A stretch of 31,383 nucleotides of DNA from a virus: IMG/VR virus record IMGVR_UViG_3300042731_003020, positions 1 to 31,383 of that record, one strand, 5' to 3'. The position numbers and the translations under genes were made by a program. The notes beneath the pieces are model-generated. The model made no database searches, was not told where the DNA came from, and was given only the letters and a program-made list of their open reading frames with translations. Positions 8,167 through 15,558 of this stretch are shown one piece after another. Numbering within the stretch: the stretch's first letter is position 1; each line of letters opens with the position of its first letter.

Positions 8167-8547
8167 ATGAGTAAAAGATATTATTTGAGTGACGTTGAGG
8201 ATTACCCGCAAGAAGATGGGTCAATATTGCGTCGCGCTGTTGTTGCTGAATATGCTGATTATGTGGCGGAAATACTCGGCAATAAAGCATTATGCCTTGT
8301 TACAACAAATAATCACGGGCCGCTGATTAGTGATTCGCGTATTGATGCAATGCCCGTTTTCCCGTTAGATGCGAAAATCAATGCGATGCAATCAAGCGCA
8401 AAAAATCAGATGATTGCTGCGATGAGTGGTCGAGGTTTTTCGACCGGGCTGATTTCTAGTGCTGACGGTTATCGTGACGTGATACGCGGAATTGGTCGAG
8501 AGTTAAATGTTAATTTTGACGAAAATAATTTTGATATATCAGAATAA
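8167..8547 (+). CDS. Hypothetical protein of the accessory head region
   Basis: This 126-aa protein has an excellent RBS (AGGAGG 6 nt before the ATG). It is a soluble, mixed alpha/beta sequence without signal peptide or membrane segment. DARINAM-like text around residues 70-85 and the segment MSGRGFSTGLISSADGYRDVIRGIGRELN suggest a compact fold. I do not recognise a family. The stop overlaps the next ATG (TAATG), so it is co-translated with the lectin/repeat protein and may assist its folding or attachment. It could equally be an unrelated minor structural protein. Confidence 0.6.
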   Translation: MSKRYYLSDVEDYPQEDGSILRRAVVAEYADYVAEILGNKALCLVTTNNHGPLISDSRIDAMPVFPLDAKINAMQSSAKNQMIAAMSGRGFSTGLISSADGYRDVIRGIGRELNVNFDENNFDISE

Positions 8548-9770
8548 TGGCCGAATTTGTAAACGATACCTTTACGGAAACCAGTGATACCAATTTAGGT
8601 AGTCACACTGGCGAAACAGGGGCGTCATGGAATAAAAATAACTGGAATACTACTGTTAATAACGCAAAGGTGGACGCCGCCAGCGATACGTTAATAAATA
8701 CAGTCGATAACTTTGAACATTGGTATGCAAGCGGAACTCCGGCAGGGGCGGAATATGACGTTGAGGCTGATTTTATTATTCAGTCAACAGTCAATTTTCG
8801 ACAAGCGGCTATTCAAGGGAGAATGGCTACAACCACTGGTGACTTTTATCAAGCCGAGCTTGACCCAAATGAAGATAAGCTATATTTAAGAAAATACCAG
8901 TCGGGCACACCGACAGAATTGGGTCAATACACATATTCAGGCACTACGGCGACTTACGCGGTTAAACTCGAAATAAGGAATGCAACAAAAAAAGCGTTTC
9001 TCGATGGAACTGAGCGCATATCGCACAGCAATAACGATATTACAGCCGATGGTAAAGCTGGATTATTTATCCGTAATGTTACAAATTCGGCTGGGCCAGC
9101 ATTAGACAACTTCAAAGCTACGGATGCCGCTGGTGGGCCGATTGTTTTAGTCATTCAAGACGCAACACACGCCCACAGTGCCGACAATATTGTATTGACC
9201 CAACAAAACACGCTTGTCGTTCAAGATGGTGCACATGCACACGCGGCCGATAACGTTGTGCTGACTGGCGTTGGTGTTGATTTGATTATTCAGGATGGTG
9301 TACACGCCCACAGCGCAGATAATCTCGAATTGATCCAGGCCAATGTCTTGACCATTCAGGATTCAACACACGCGCATTTGTCTGACAATCTTGTTTTGAC
9401 GCAACAGAATCAGCTTGTGATTGCTGATGCCTTGCACGCGCACACGGCCGAAAACGTCACGCTGAGTCTATCAACGCTACTGGTCACACAAGACGCCACG
9501 CACGCGCATACAGCTGACAACATAGCATTGACTCAGGCCAATGTTTTAATCATTCAAGAGGCATTGCACGCGCTCAGTTCTGACAATGTTGACCTGACTC
9601 AAGCCAGCACTTTAATCATTGATGACGCGCTTCATGCCCTAATCAGTGACAACGTGACGCTAACCATTCCCAGCGGTGCGGTGACACCGAGGCGGCGAAC
9701 GTTTATCATCCAGCATGACAACCGCACTTTTGTTGTGATGGCTGACAATCGAACCAAAATGATTCATTAG
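8547..9770 (+). CDS. Lectin-like protein with eight HAH-type tandem repeats (probable fibre or surface protein)
   Basis: The 407-aa protein has three parts. Residues 1 to about 195 look like a concanavalin A/LamG-type beta-sandwich (DTFTETSDTNLGSHTGETG at the start, then FRQAAIQGRMATTTGDFYQAEL). Residues 200-374 hold eight repeats of about 22 residues with consensus L-V-I-Q-D-A-x-H-A-H-x-A-D-N-V-x-L-T-Q-x-N. The C-terminal part has two copies of an R-T-F-[IV]-[IV]-x-x-x-[DN]-N pattern before MIH. This layout suggests an elongated surface fibre with a sugar-binding head. Its place between capsid and connector genes suggests a head fibre or an adsorption aid rather than the main tail receptor protein. 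Sugar binding is family knowledge; the location in the virion is inference. Confidence 0.7.
   Translation: MAEFVNDTFTETSDTNLGSHTGETGASWNKNNWNTTVNNAKVDAASDTLINTVDNFEHWYASGTPAGAEYDVEADFIIQSTVNFRQAAIQGRMATTTGDFYQAELDPNEDKLYLRKYQSGTPTELGQYTYSGTTATYAVKLEIRNATKKAFLDGTERISHSNNDITADGKAGLFIRNVTNSAGPALDNFKATDAAGGPIVLVIQDATHAHSADNIVLTQQNTLVVQDGAHAHAADNVVLTGVGVDLIIQDGVHAHSADNLELIQANVLTIQDSTHAHLSDNLVLTQQNQLVIADALHAHTAENVTLSLSTLLVTQDATHAHTADNIALTQANVLIIQEALHALSSDNVDLTQASTLIIDDALHALISDNVTLTIPSGAVTPRRRTFIIQHDNRTFVVMADNRTKMIH
9144..9670 (+). repeat. Eight tandem repeats coding the HAH motif
   Basis: About 66-bp units each code for one copy of a D-[AGS]-x-H-A-H-x-[AS]-[DE]-N-[IVL] block. Copies 1-6 keep HAH, while copies 7 and 8 have HAL. 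The third position of codons varies between copies, so this is an old, protein-level repeat and not a fresh DNA slippage tract. Confidence 0.85.
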
Positions 9771-9789
9771 CAGAAAAGGAGTTGATCCG

Positions 9790-10005
9790 GTGAAAGTGAG
9801 AGCAAAAACGAATATCAAGCATCACCCGTTTTACCCGCTGGAAGGTGATGAAATCACCGTGCCTGATGATGTTGGCGCCAATTGGGTTGCAAACGGCTGG
9901 GCTCGCAATGTGGATACTGGTGAGGATCATGAACCGAATTTAAACCCTGTCACCTTGGAGATTCAAAACAGCGTGCTGGGTCACACTTCGGAGGTTAAGG
10001 GCTAA
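9790..10005 (+). CDS. Small SH3-like protein of the head region
   Basis: This 71-aa protein begins at GTG 9790, fixed by AAGGAG 8 nt upstream. The first 45 residues follow the same order of features as the protein at 7588-7785: basic start, HPFYPLEGDEITVP, then ANWVANGWARN. The rest is acidic and polar. TAATG overlap couples it to the next gene. Its role is unknown; a small connector or minor head protein is plausible from position. Confidence 0.55.
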   Translation: MKVRAKTNIKHHPFYPLEGDEITVPDDVGANWVANGWARNVDTGEDHEPNLNPVTLEIQNSVLGHTSEVKG

Positions 10006-10529
10006 TGTTGATGAAACGAAACTTTGACCGAATCGCGGCCGCAATGCCTGGTTTTGATGTTACAAAACTACCGATTGCCGAAGTGCTCAATCCTGATCAG
10101 CTTTTGAAGTACATGGCGTTGTCACCGCTACAGCGGGGCATGTTCTGTCACATGGTCAATATGGCAAAGTCAGTACACGATGACGTGCTTGACGGCGCCT
10201 TTGATGTGCTTGATCAGGCTGACGAAATGAACGCCTGTTCAGCCGAACCGTTAACGCGCACCGAAGCAATAACGACTTATGCCTTGGCTGACGCCGTGAT
10301 GACGCCTGACACGGATTACACAAAAGCCAACGGCGACACCAGCGGCCGCAAATGTACCGTAGCAGCAAAGGCAACACAGGCAATTGACGCCACCGGCACC
10401 GCTACACATATTGCGCTGACTGATGCCACGCGCTTGCTGTATGTGACCACATGCACCAGCCAGGCGTTAACCAGCGGCGGCACGGTATCATTCCCGGCAT
10501 GGGACGTTGAAATTGCTGATCCGACCTAA
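10005..10529 (+). CDS. Hypothetical structural-type protein
   Basis: This 174-aa protein has an alpha-helical N-terminal half (residues 1-75) with LLKYMALSPLQRGMFCHMV. The C-terminal half is rich in Ala/Thr/Asp with beta character (ATGTATHIALTDATRLLYVTTCTSQ and FPAWDVEIADPT). The latter half is a pattern I recognise from uncharacterised phage proteins coded between capsid and connector genes. The start overlaps the preceding stop, and ATG 10011 is an alternative start. Function is not known. A structural role is inferred from position only. Confidence 0.6.
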   Translation: MLMKRNFDRIAAAMPGFDVTKLPIAEVLNPDQLLKYMALSPLQRGMFCHMVNMAKSVHDDVLDGAFDVLDQADEMNACSAEPLTRTEAITTYALADAVMTPDTDYTKANGDTSGRKCTVAAKATQAIDATGTATHIALTDATRLLYVTTCTSQALTSGGTVSFPAWDVEIADPT

Positions 10530-10539
10530 GGGCTGACCG

Positions 10540-10848
10540 ATGCAAACCTTTCTGATGGACACTGATGCGGTGCTTGATTTCAAGTTTGATTTTGCACCAC
10601 TGACGAATGGCCAAACCGGTGCCGATTCAGATTGGCTTGAATCCGGAGAAACCATTGCCAGCCATACGGTGACCGTTGACACCGGCATTACAAAGGATAG
10701 CGACAGCATCACTGACAGCAACACCAGCGTGACAGTCTGGCTATCAGCACCCACCGCAGGTGAGAAATATCGGGTTAATTGCGAGATTGTCACCAGTGCC
10801 AGCCGCACCGAGCAGCGTTCAATCATGGTCAAAGGGATGAACCGATGA
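10540..10848 (+). CDS. Ig-like small structural protein, possible fibre/tail adaptor
   Basis: This 102-aa protein has a predicted all-beta pattern: DTDAVLDFKFDFAPL, then SDWLESGETIASHTVTVDTG, SVTVWLSAPTAGEKYRVNCEIVTSASRTEQRSIMV. The order 'aspartate-rich start, W-L, tVWLs-GG/AG, nCeIvTSaGRt' is typical of small phage proteins with an Ig-like fold, often labelled fibre-tail adaptor. It ends in an ATGA overlap with the head-tail connector, which supports a virion role near the neck. I am fairly sure of the fold class and unsure of the exact partner. Confidence 0.6.
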   Translation: MQTFLMDTDAVLDFKFDFAPLTNGQTGADSDWLESGETIASHTVTVDTGITKDSDSITDSNTSVTVWLSAPTAGEKYRVNCEIVTSASRTEQRSIMVKGMNR

Positions 10849-11426
10849 TAAAGGCGATAATTTCAGTGACAACGAAGCCGGGCAGCGAACCACTCACCAT
10901 TGAAGAAGTAAAAGACAACATGGGCGGGGTGCTTGGTGTTGATGATTCACGCATTGAACAGGTTATTGCAGCGGCCAGGAAACGTGTTGAACGCACCACA
11001 AACCGCCGGCTGATTGAACAAAGCCTGGCCATTCACTTTGATCATTTCCCCGCTGGATTTGTGATTGAATTGCCCGTTGCGCCCGTGTCTGCCATCTCAA
11101 GCTTGCAATATTACGATGCTGATGGCGTGCTGCAGACATTCGCCGCATCAAAATATCACACCGATTTAGTTAGTGAACCGGGCCGCATTGTATTGAAAAG
11201 CGGTGAAGCCTGGGAAACCACAGAGATTGGCCGGCCTAATGCCGTGGTTGTCAATGTGGTTGCAGGTTATGGCGACAGCGGCGCAGATATACCCGAGGGC
11301 ATTGTCACGGCCATGCTGATGATGATTGAAAAAGCACTTGACCGGCCTGACGAAAACTATCTGAAAGCTCTCGACCGCGTTCAGACAAACGAACTATCTC
11401 CCTACATGTTGCGCCGGTTCCTTTAG
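10845..11426 (+). CDS. Head-tail connector protein, gp6-like family
   Basis: This 193-aa protein would form the adaptor ring under the portal. The N-terminal part (LTIEEVKDNMGGVLGVDDSRIEQVIAAARKRVERTTNRRL) is a helix pair typical of the phage gp6-like/phiE125 gp8-type connectors. The middle has VAPVSAISSLQYYDADG, also typical. The C-terminal helix MLMMIEKALDRPDENY matches the usual end. ATG 10845 overlaps the preceding stop; the longer in-frame reading from 10779 is only a shadow of the upstream gene. A head closure protein follows directly, as in HK97-type phages. Confidence 0.85.
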   Translation: MIKAIISVTTKPGSEPLTIEEVKDNMGGVLGVDDSRIEQVIAAARKRVERTTNRRLIEQSLAIHFDHFPAGFVIELPVAPVSAISSLQYYDADGVLQTFAASKYHTDLVSEPGRIVLKSGEAWETTEIGRPNAVVVNVVAGYGDSGADIPEGIVTAMLMMIEKALDRPDENYLKALDRVQTNELSPYMLRRFL

Positions 11427-11434
11427 GGGGCATC

Positions 11435-11779
11435 ATGCGAAAGACTCGAGCAAGCAATTACAAACATCGCGTCATCATCCAGAAGAACACACCCACCCGC
11501 GGGGCATCCGGTGGCGAGGTCGATTCCTGGGCAACGTTTTTGAATCGCCGGGCATCCATTGAACCGCTGATTGGCCGTGAGCTATTCGCCGCGCAACAAT
11601 TCCAGACTGAAACCAGCGTTAAAATTAAAATGCGATACGATGACGCGCTTGACGTGCTGAATGGTCAAGATTACCGGATCAGTTATAATTCAAACATCTA
11701 CAAATTTGAGGCCGCACCAATCAACATGTTTGAAAACAATCAGGAATTGATGATCATGTGCAGCGTTCACAACGAGTGA
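11435..11779 (+). CDS. Head closure (head-tail joining) protein
   Basis: This 114-aa protein belongs to the SPP1 gp16/HK97 gp7-like head closure group, which forms the ring beneath the connector. The N-terminal KHRVIIQKNTPTRGASGGEVDSW and the following WATFLNRRASIEPLIGRELFAAQQ are close to the family pattern. The RGASGG..... turn and 'a.I.PL.GrE....q' signature are clear. An RBS-like AGGGGG lies 7-12 nt before ATG 11435. It lies in the expected slot between connector and tail completion protein. Confidence 0.85.
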   Translation: MRKTRASNYKHRVIIQKNTPTRGASGGEVDSWATFLNRRASIEPLIGRELFAAQQFQTETSVKIKMRYDDALDVLNGQDYRISYNSNIYKFEAAPINMFENNQELMIMCSVHNE

Positions 11780-11788
11780 TTGACGATC

Positions 11789-12214
11789 ATGGCTGAGGTT
11801 GAGGGGCTCAAGGAACTATCAAACAGGCTGGCCGAGCTAGGGGCTACCCTGGGCGGCAAGGCGCTTAGACAGGCCGCTATGCTTGCCACAACGCCAGCCA
11901 TGAAAGAGATTAAAGCCGCAGCGCCAGTAGGCAAGAGAGCCCACAAAACCCACAAAGGCCGATTGGTTGCGCCAGGATTCACAAAGCGCAGCATCAAAAG
12001 AAAGTCACGCTTGCGCAAAGGCCGCGCTGTTGTGTCGATCGGCGTATTATCCGAAGCGTTTTATGGTGTGCACTTTGTCGACCAGGGCACCGAAAAAATG
12101 GACGCACAGCCATGGTTCAAAAATGTATTTATCCGCAACCGGCAAGCAATGGAAAACGCGCTAGTCATTCAATTGAAAGCTAAAATTCACAAGATAGCGG
12201 CCAAGCGATCATGA
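11789..12214 (+). CDS. Tail completion protein, HK97 gp10-like
   Basis: This 141-aa basic protein matches the HK97 gp10-like group: EVEGLKELSNRLAELG at the start, AAMLATTPAMKEIKAAAPVG in the middle, and YGVHFVDQGTEKMDAQPWF near the end. The last segment (H-F-v-d-q-G-T, then PWf) is the family's most conserved part. It would help join tail to head. ATG 11789 is chosen over the TTG at 11780 because homologue-like sequence begins at AEVEGL. Its stop overlaps the next gene (ATGA). Confidence 0.85.
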   Translation: MAEVEGLKELSNRLAELGATLGGKALRQAAMLATTPAMKEIKAAAPVGKRAHKTHKGRLVAPGFTKRSIKRKSRLRKGRAVVSIGVLSEAFYGVHFVDQGTEKMDAQPWFKNVFIRNRQAMENALVIQLKAKIHKIAAKRS

Positions 12215-12603
12215 TTGACGCCAATGTTTATAACTACCTGAAAGCAGAATCAACGATCATCGCGGTGACCGGTCAGCGCATTTACAACACGATATTGCCC
12301 GCAAAAACCACATACCCGGCCATTACCTTCAGGGCAACGGATCACGACATTGATAACGTGTTTGGCGGTTCTACTGGCTTTGTCCGTTCTGATTATTATA
12401 TTGATGCCTGGGGCGCCAACATCACGGCCGCTGATTCCCTGGCGACTATCATACGCAATGCAATGAAGGATTTAACGGGATCATTCGGCGGGATTACAGT
12501 ACAACAGATTTTTATTACAATGGGCCCGTTGGCGGTATTTGAGGACTCAACGGAAGCATTCCGCGTCACTCAAATGTTTTCAATATGGCACGGTGAAGGT
12601 TAA
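12211..12603 (+). CDS. Tail terminator protein, DUF3168-like
   Basis: This 130-aa protein has the DUF3168 tail terminator pattern: short helix, GQRIYNTILPAKTTYPAITFRA, then FVRSDYYIDAWGANITAADSLATIIRNAM, and a final strand with FRVTQMFSIWH. Such proteins cap the head-proximal end of the tail tube. The ATGA overlap with the previous gene and the tail tube gene 18 nt further on fit this job. Confidence 0.82.
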   Translation: MIDANVYNYLKAESTIIAVTGQRIYNTILPAKTTYPAITFRATDHDIDNVFGGSTGFVRSDYYIDAWGANITAADSLATIIRNAMKDLTGSFGGITVQQIFITMGPLAVFEDSTEAFRVTQMFSIWHGEG

Positions 12604-12621
12604 CAACAGGAGAGCAAGACA

Positions 12622-13041
12622 ATGACAGCAGCATTCACAGGCGGTTTAACCGTCAAGTATGGTGACGGTGCAACGCCCGAAGTGTTCACCGCCATTGAAG
12701 AAATTCAAAGCCTTTCAGGTTTTGGCAAAACAAACCCGCTGATTGATGTGACAAGCCATGACAGCACAGCCCGCGAATACATTGCTGGCCTGGCTGATGG
12801 TTCTGAACTAACGATTGAATGCAATCGCGTACACACGGCGGCGAATATTCAGGATGATGTTATTGCGGAAGTCGATGCAAAGACAACGTTTAACATGCAA
12901 ATCCTGTTGACCGATGGCACCACATTGAAAACGTATGATTTCGCAGCGGTGCCTTTGTCATGGAATGTCGGGCCATCGTATGACGACAAAAACACGCTCA
13001 CGCTCACCGTTAAGATCAGCGGCGCAATCACTGAATCATAA
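12622..13041 (+). CDS. Major tail tube protein
   Basis: This 139-aa all-beta protein has family-like segments: IEEIQSLSGFGKTNPLIDVTSHDS, then REYIAGLADGSELTIECNRV, and LTLTVKISGAI at the end. The 'iDvTsHdS..r.yi.GLadG.el.i.c' signature is characteristic of the small lambda gpV-type tail tube proteins. AGGAG precedes the ATG by 8 nt. It would polymerise into the tail tube around the tape measure. The chaperone genes that follow confirm the placement. Confidence 0.88.
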   Translation: MTAAFTGGLTVKYGDGATPEVFTAIEEIQSLSGFGKTNPLIDVTSHDSTAREYIAGLADGSELTIECNRVHTAANIQDDVIAEVDAKTTFNMQILLTDGTTLKTYDFAAVPLSWNVGPSYDDKNTLTLTVKISGAITES

Positions 13042-13076
13042 TTGATCCATTAACCAAACCGGGAGGGAAAAACCCC

Positions 13077-13385
13077 ATGGAAACTAGCAGCATGTTTGAA
13101 TCAAAAAAAGTTGAAGCGGGCGGCAAAACGTTCACTGTTCATGAAATCACAGTTAAGCAGCGAAAAGAGATTTTTTCACAGCACAAAGAAGATGGTGACG
13201 CAACAACGATGGCGGCCAATCTTGTGTTATTCGGTTGTGACCAGTTCAAAGAAAAATCAATTGATGATGTGCTTGAATTGCCTGGTACTGTTTTCGATAA
13301 GATTTCTAGTGCTGTTGCAGATGTTTCAGGCATGGGCGGCGATGATGCTGACGATGGTGAAGGCGAAAAAAAGCCAGCAAGCTAG
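13077..13385 (+). CDS. Tail assembly chaperone, gpG-like (short product)
   Basis: This 102-aa acidic protein is the zero-frame product of the gpG/gpGT chaperone pair that helps the tape measure and tail tube assemble. It starts at ATG 13077 with GGGAGGG upstream, and ATG 13092 is a possible alternative. FESKKVEAGGKTFTVHEITVKQRKEI and the final VADVSGMGGDDADDGEGEKKPAS are in the style of gpG proteins. Near its end the message contains a slippery A AAA AAG at 13367-13373, ahead of the in-frame TAG. Position between tail tube and tape measure fits exactly. Confidence 0.85.
   Translation: METSSMFESKKVEAGGKTFTVHEITVKQRKEIFSQHKEDGDATTMAANLVLFGCDQFKEKSIDDVLELPGTVFDKISSAVADVSGMGGDDADDGEGEKKPAS
13367..13373 (+). 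promoter_or_regulatory. Programmed -1 ribosomal frameshift site (A AAA AAG)
   Basis: Seven A residues followed by G read A-AAA-AAG in the gpG frame (AAA 13368-13370, AAG 13371-13373). This is the heptamer that is very efficient in E. coli dnaX. A -1 slip reads on from 13373 without a stop to 13684. A GCCAGC (13373-13378) can pair with GCTGGC at 13402-13407 or 13408-13413, a possible stimulatory hairpin, although it sits very close to the slip site. Confidence 0.82.
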
Positions 13386-13684
13386 ACCGCTTTACTTTCC
13401 GGCTGGCGCTGGCATTAGGAATGACGGTGGCGGAATTATCCGCCACTATGTCGGCCAGGGAGTTTGACCAATGGAAGGAATATTATCAATTGGAACCATT
13501 CGGCCAGGAGCGGGACAACTGGCACATGGCAAAACTTGCAACGCTTTACATGCAGGCACATAGCAAAAAGAAAGTGACCACCGATGATTTCATGTACCGA
13601 TCAGCCGAGGAAACAAGAGAAAGGGAAACCCGTGCTACTATGTCAGCGATAGCGGCACTGGCAAAACCAAAAGAGAGTGATTGA
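13373..13684 (+). CDS. T domain of the gpGT-like tail assembly chaperone (frameshift extension)
   Basis: Reading on in the -1 frame from 13373 gives a 103-aa extension beginning ASKLDRFTFRLALALGMTVAEL. 'FRLALALGMTVAEL' is the usual opening of phage tail chaperone T domains (the GP-T part of gpGT), followed by REFDQWKEYYQLEPFG, also typical. Fused to residues 1-99 of gpG the product would be about 202 aa. No credible RBS is seen before the internal ATG at 13421, so frameshifting is the likely way it is made. The stop lies 2 nt before the ATG of the tape measure gene. Confidence 0.85.
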   Translation, partial: ASKLDRFTFRLALALGMTVAELSATMSAREFDQWKEYYQLEPFGQERDNWHMAKLATLYMQAHSKKKVTTDDFMYRSAEETRERETRATMSAIAALAKPKESD

Positions 13685-13686
13685 TC

Positions 13687-15558
13687 ATGGCTAATCTGGC
13701 GAAACTGGTTGTTCAACTTGAAGCACAAAGTTCAAAGCTAACCAGCGAGCTTGAGAAGTCAAATAGACGCGCTCAGAAATGGGAACAGAAAGTCAAGAAA
13801 AACGTCACCAATGTGAAGGGCGCATTTGCCGCCCTGGGCATTGGAATCGCGGCGGTTAAGTTCAAATCATTTGTCACTGAATCAATCGCGGCCGCTGATC
13901 AGATTGCCAAAATGTCTGACGCCTTGGGCCTGACGACGAAAGCCTTTCAGGAATATTCATTCGGCGCCGAACTATCCGGCGTGAATACTTCACAGTTCAC
14001 CAGCAATATGACCGCATTCGTTAAGCGTGTTGGTGAGGCGCGTTCTGAAACTGGCCCGCTGGTTTCCTTCCTGAAAAAGTACGATGAAGAATTGCTCATT
14101 GCCATCCAGCGCACCAAGAGCCAGGAGCAAGCATTAGGATTGATTGCTGATGCCGTCAAGAATGCGGCGACCGAAACCGACCGTGCCGCCATAGCCAATG
14201 CCGCGTTCAGTCGCGCTGGTGTCACGATGGTCAACTTCTTGAAGGATGGTTCAGCCGGCCTGACTGATTTCAGCGACAAGGCGCAAGAGCTTGGCTTGGT
14301 CATTGATGAAGCGATGCTCAGAAAATCAGAGGATGCAAACGACAAACTGACGATCCTTTCGAAGACGTTGAGAATTCAAGGCGTGAATGCTGTTGTTGAA
14401 TACGCTGGCGAGATTCAAACGCTGGCAATGAATTTATTGAACTTTTCAAAAACGGTTGCCCGGGTTCCTGACTTTATTCGCTACCTGTCAGAGAGTTTCG
14501 CCGCCGCTGTTCATGGCCCAGCCGATCCGGTGCGCATTGCTGACAGAATCGACGTTTTAAAGAAAAAATTATTTGAGCTGCAGATTGAGGAATTCAAATA
14601 CAAAGAACAAGGAGGCATTGCAGGCGGTGCTAAGCGTTTGCTGTTCCTCGATGATTACGAAGCAAGAATCAAAACAGTCAAGGATGAATTGCAAAAACTG
14701 ACACAAGCACAAGAATTATTTTTAGCAGCGCCCGCGCCAATCGAATTGCCAAAGCCCGTTAAGCCGCCACAGCGGGAAGATGTTGACGGTGGAAGACTGA
14801 CCACAGGTGAACAACAACTTCAACGCCAGGTTGAAGCCTTAGAGCTGTCATTGCTCACCGAAGAACAAAAGATTGCAGAAAGCCAAGAGCGGCGCACGTT
14901 CATGGTTGAAAATGCTTTTGAAAATGAGCTGATCGGATATGAGCGCCGCGCAGAGTTGTTGTCAGACATTGACAAAAAAGCGGCTGACGAAAGGGTTGCC
15001 ATTGAACAGAGGGCATCGGCTCAAATGTTGTCGATCAGGGCCAGCACAGCAAATGCCGCCATCGGTTTTTTGCAATTGTTCGCGGATAAAAACAAGGCCA
15101 TTGCCAAAGGCATCATCATAGTTCAGAAAGGTTTAGCAATTGCTCAAGCCATCCAGAATACAGCCATTGCGGTCACTTCAATGCTCAAATATCCGCCTGG
15201 CATCCGTGAGGGGCTTATTGCAGAGACTAAACTGCTGGGCAAGGTGCAAGTCGGATTGATTGCCGCAACGGGCCTGGCGCAATTAGGCGGCGCTGGTGGG
15301 GGTGGTGGTGGCGGCGGTTCACCGAGCATTGGGGCCGGTGGTGGCGGTGTTTCGATCGATAATGATTTAACGACACCGGAACAACAGGCGCCAGGACAAA
15401 CAACGATTATCTTTGTGGGTAGTGATAGGCCATCAGATGAATTTGTTGATCACACGATTGCCAGCCTTGGCGAAAGGATCAATGAGGGTTCATTGGTTGT
15501 CATTCGCCGCGATTCACCACAGGCGCAAGAGATAGCATTAGCGGCGGGGTCTTTATAA
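13687..15558 (+). CDS. Tail tape measure protein
   Basis: The 623-aa protein fixes tail length. The N-terminal third is a long coiled-coil-type region (LVVQLEAQSSKLTSELEKSNRRAQKWEQKV). It is followed by a typical tape measure block, IAAADQIAKMSDALGLTTKAFQEY. Later segments include another heptad-rich region (about residues 370-450) and a hydrophobic helix with KGLAIAQAIQNTAIAVTSML. A glycine run then leads into the C-terminal beta-type end. Using the usual 1.5 A per residue rule, the tail would be about 90-95 nm; that number is an estimate. ATG 13687 is chosen over TTG 13681. The stop overlaps the next ATG (TAATG). Confidence 0.9.
   Translation: MANLAKLVVQLEAQSSKLTSELEKSNRRAQKWEQKVKKNVTNVKGAFAALGIGIAAVKFKSFVTESIAAADQIAKMSDALGLTTKAFQEYSFGAELSGVNTSQFTSNMTAFVKRVGEARSETGPLVSFLKKYDEELLIAIQRTKSQEQALGLIADAVKNAATETDRAAIANAAFSRAGVTMVNFLKDGSAGLTDFSDKAQELGLVIDEAMLRKSEDANDKLTILSKTLRIQGVNAVVEYAGEIQTLAMNLLNFSKTVARVPDFIRYLSESFAAAVHGPADPVRIADRIDVLKKKLFELQIEEFKYKEQGGIAGGAKRLLFLDDYEARIKTVKDELQKLTQAQELFLAAPAPIELPKPVKPPQREDVDGGRLTTGEQQLQRQVEALELSLLTEEQKIAESQERRTFMVENAFENELIGYERRAELLSDIDKKAADERVAIEQRASAQMLSIRASTANAAIGFLQLFADKNKAIAKGIIIVQKGLAIAQAIQNTAIAVTSMLKYPPGIREGLIAETKLLGKVQVGLIAATGLAQLGGAGGGGGGGGSPSIGAGGGGVSIDNDLTTPEQQAPGQTTIIFVGSDRPSDEFVDHTIASLGERINEGSLVVIRRDSPQAQEIALAAGSL

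Noticed and set aside
13421-13684. Independent gene for the second tail chaperone part
   Set aside because: The -1 frame is open back to the slippery site with T-domain sequence before the ATG, and no credible RBS precedes that ATG.
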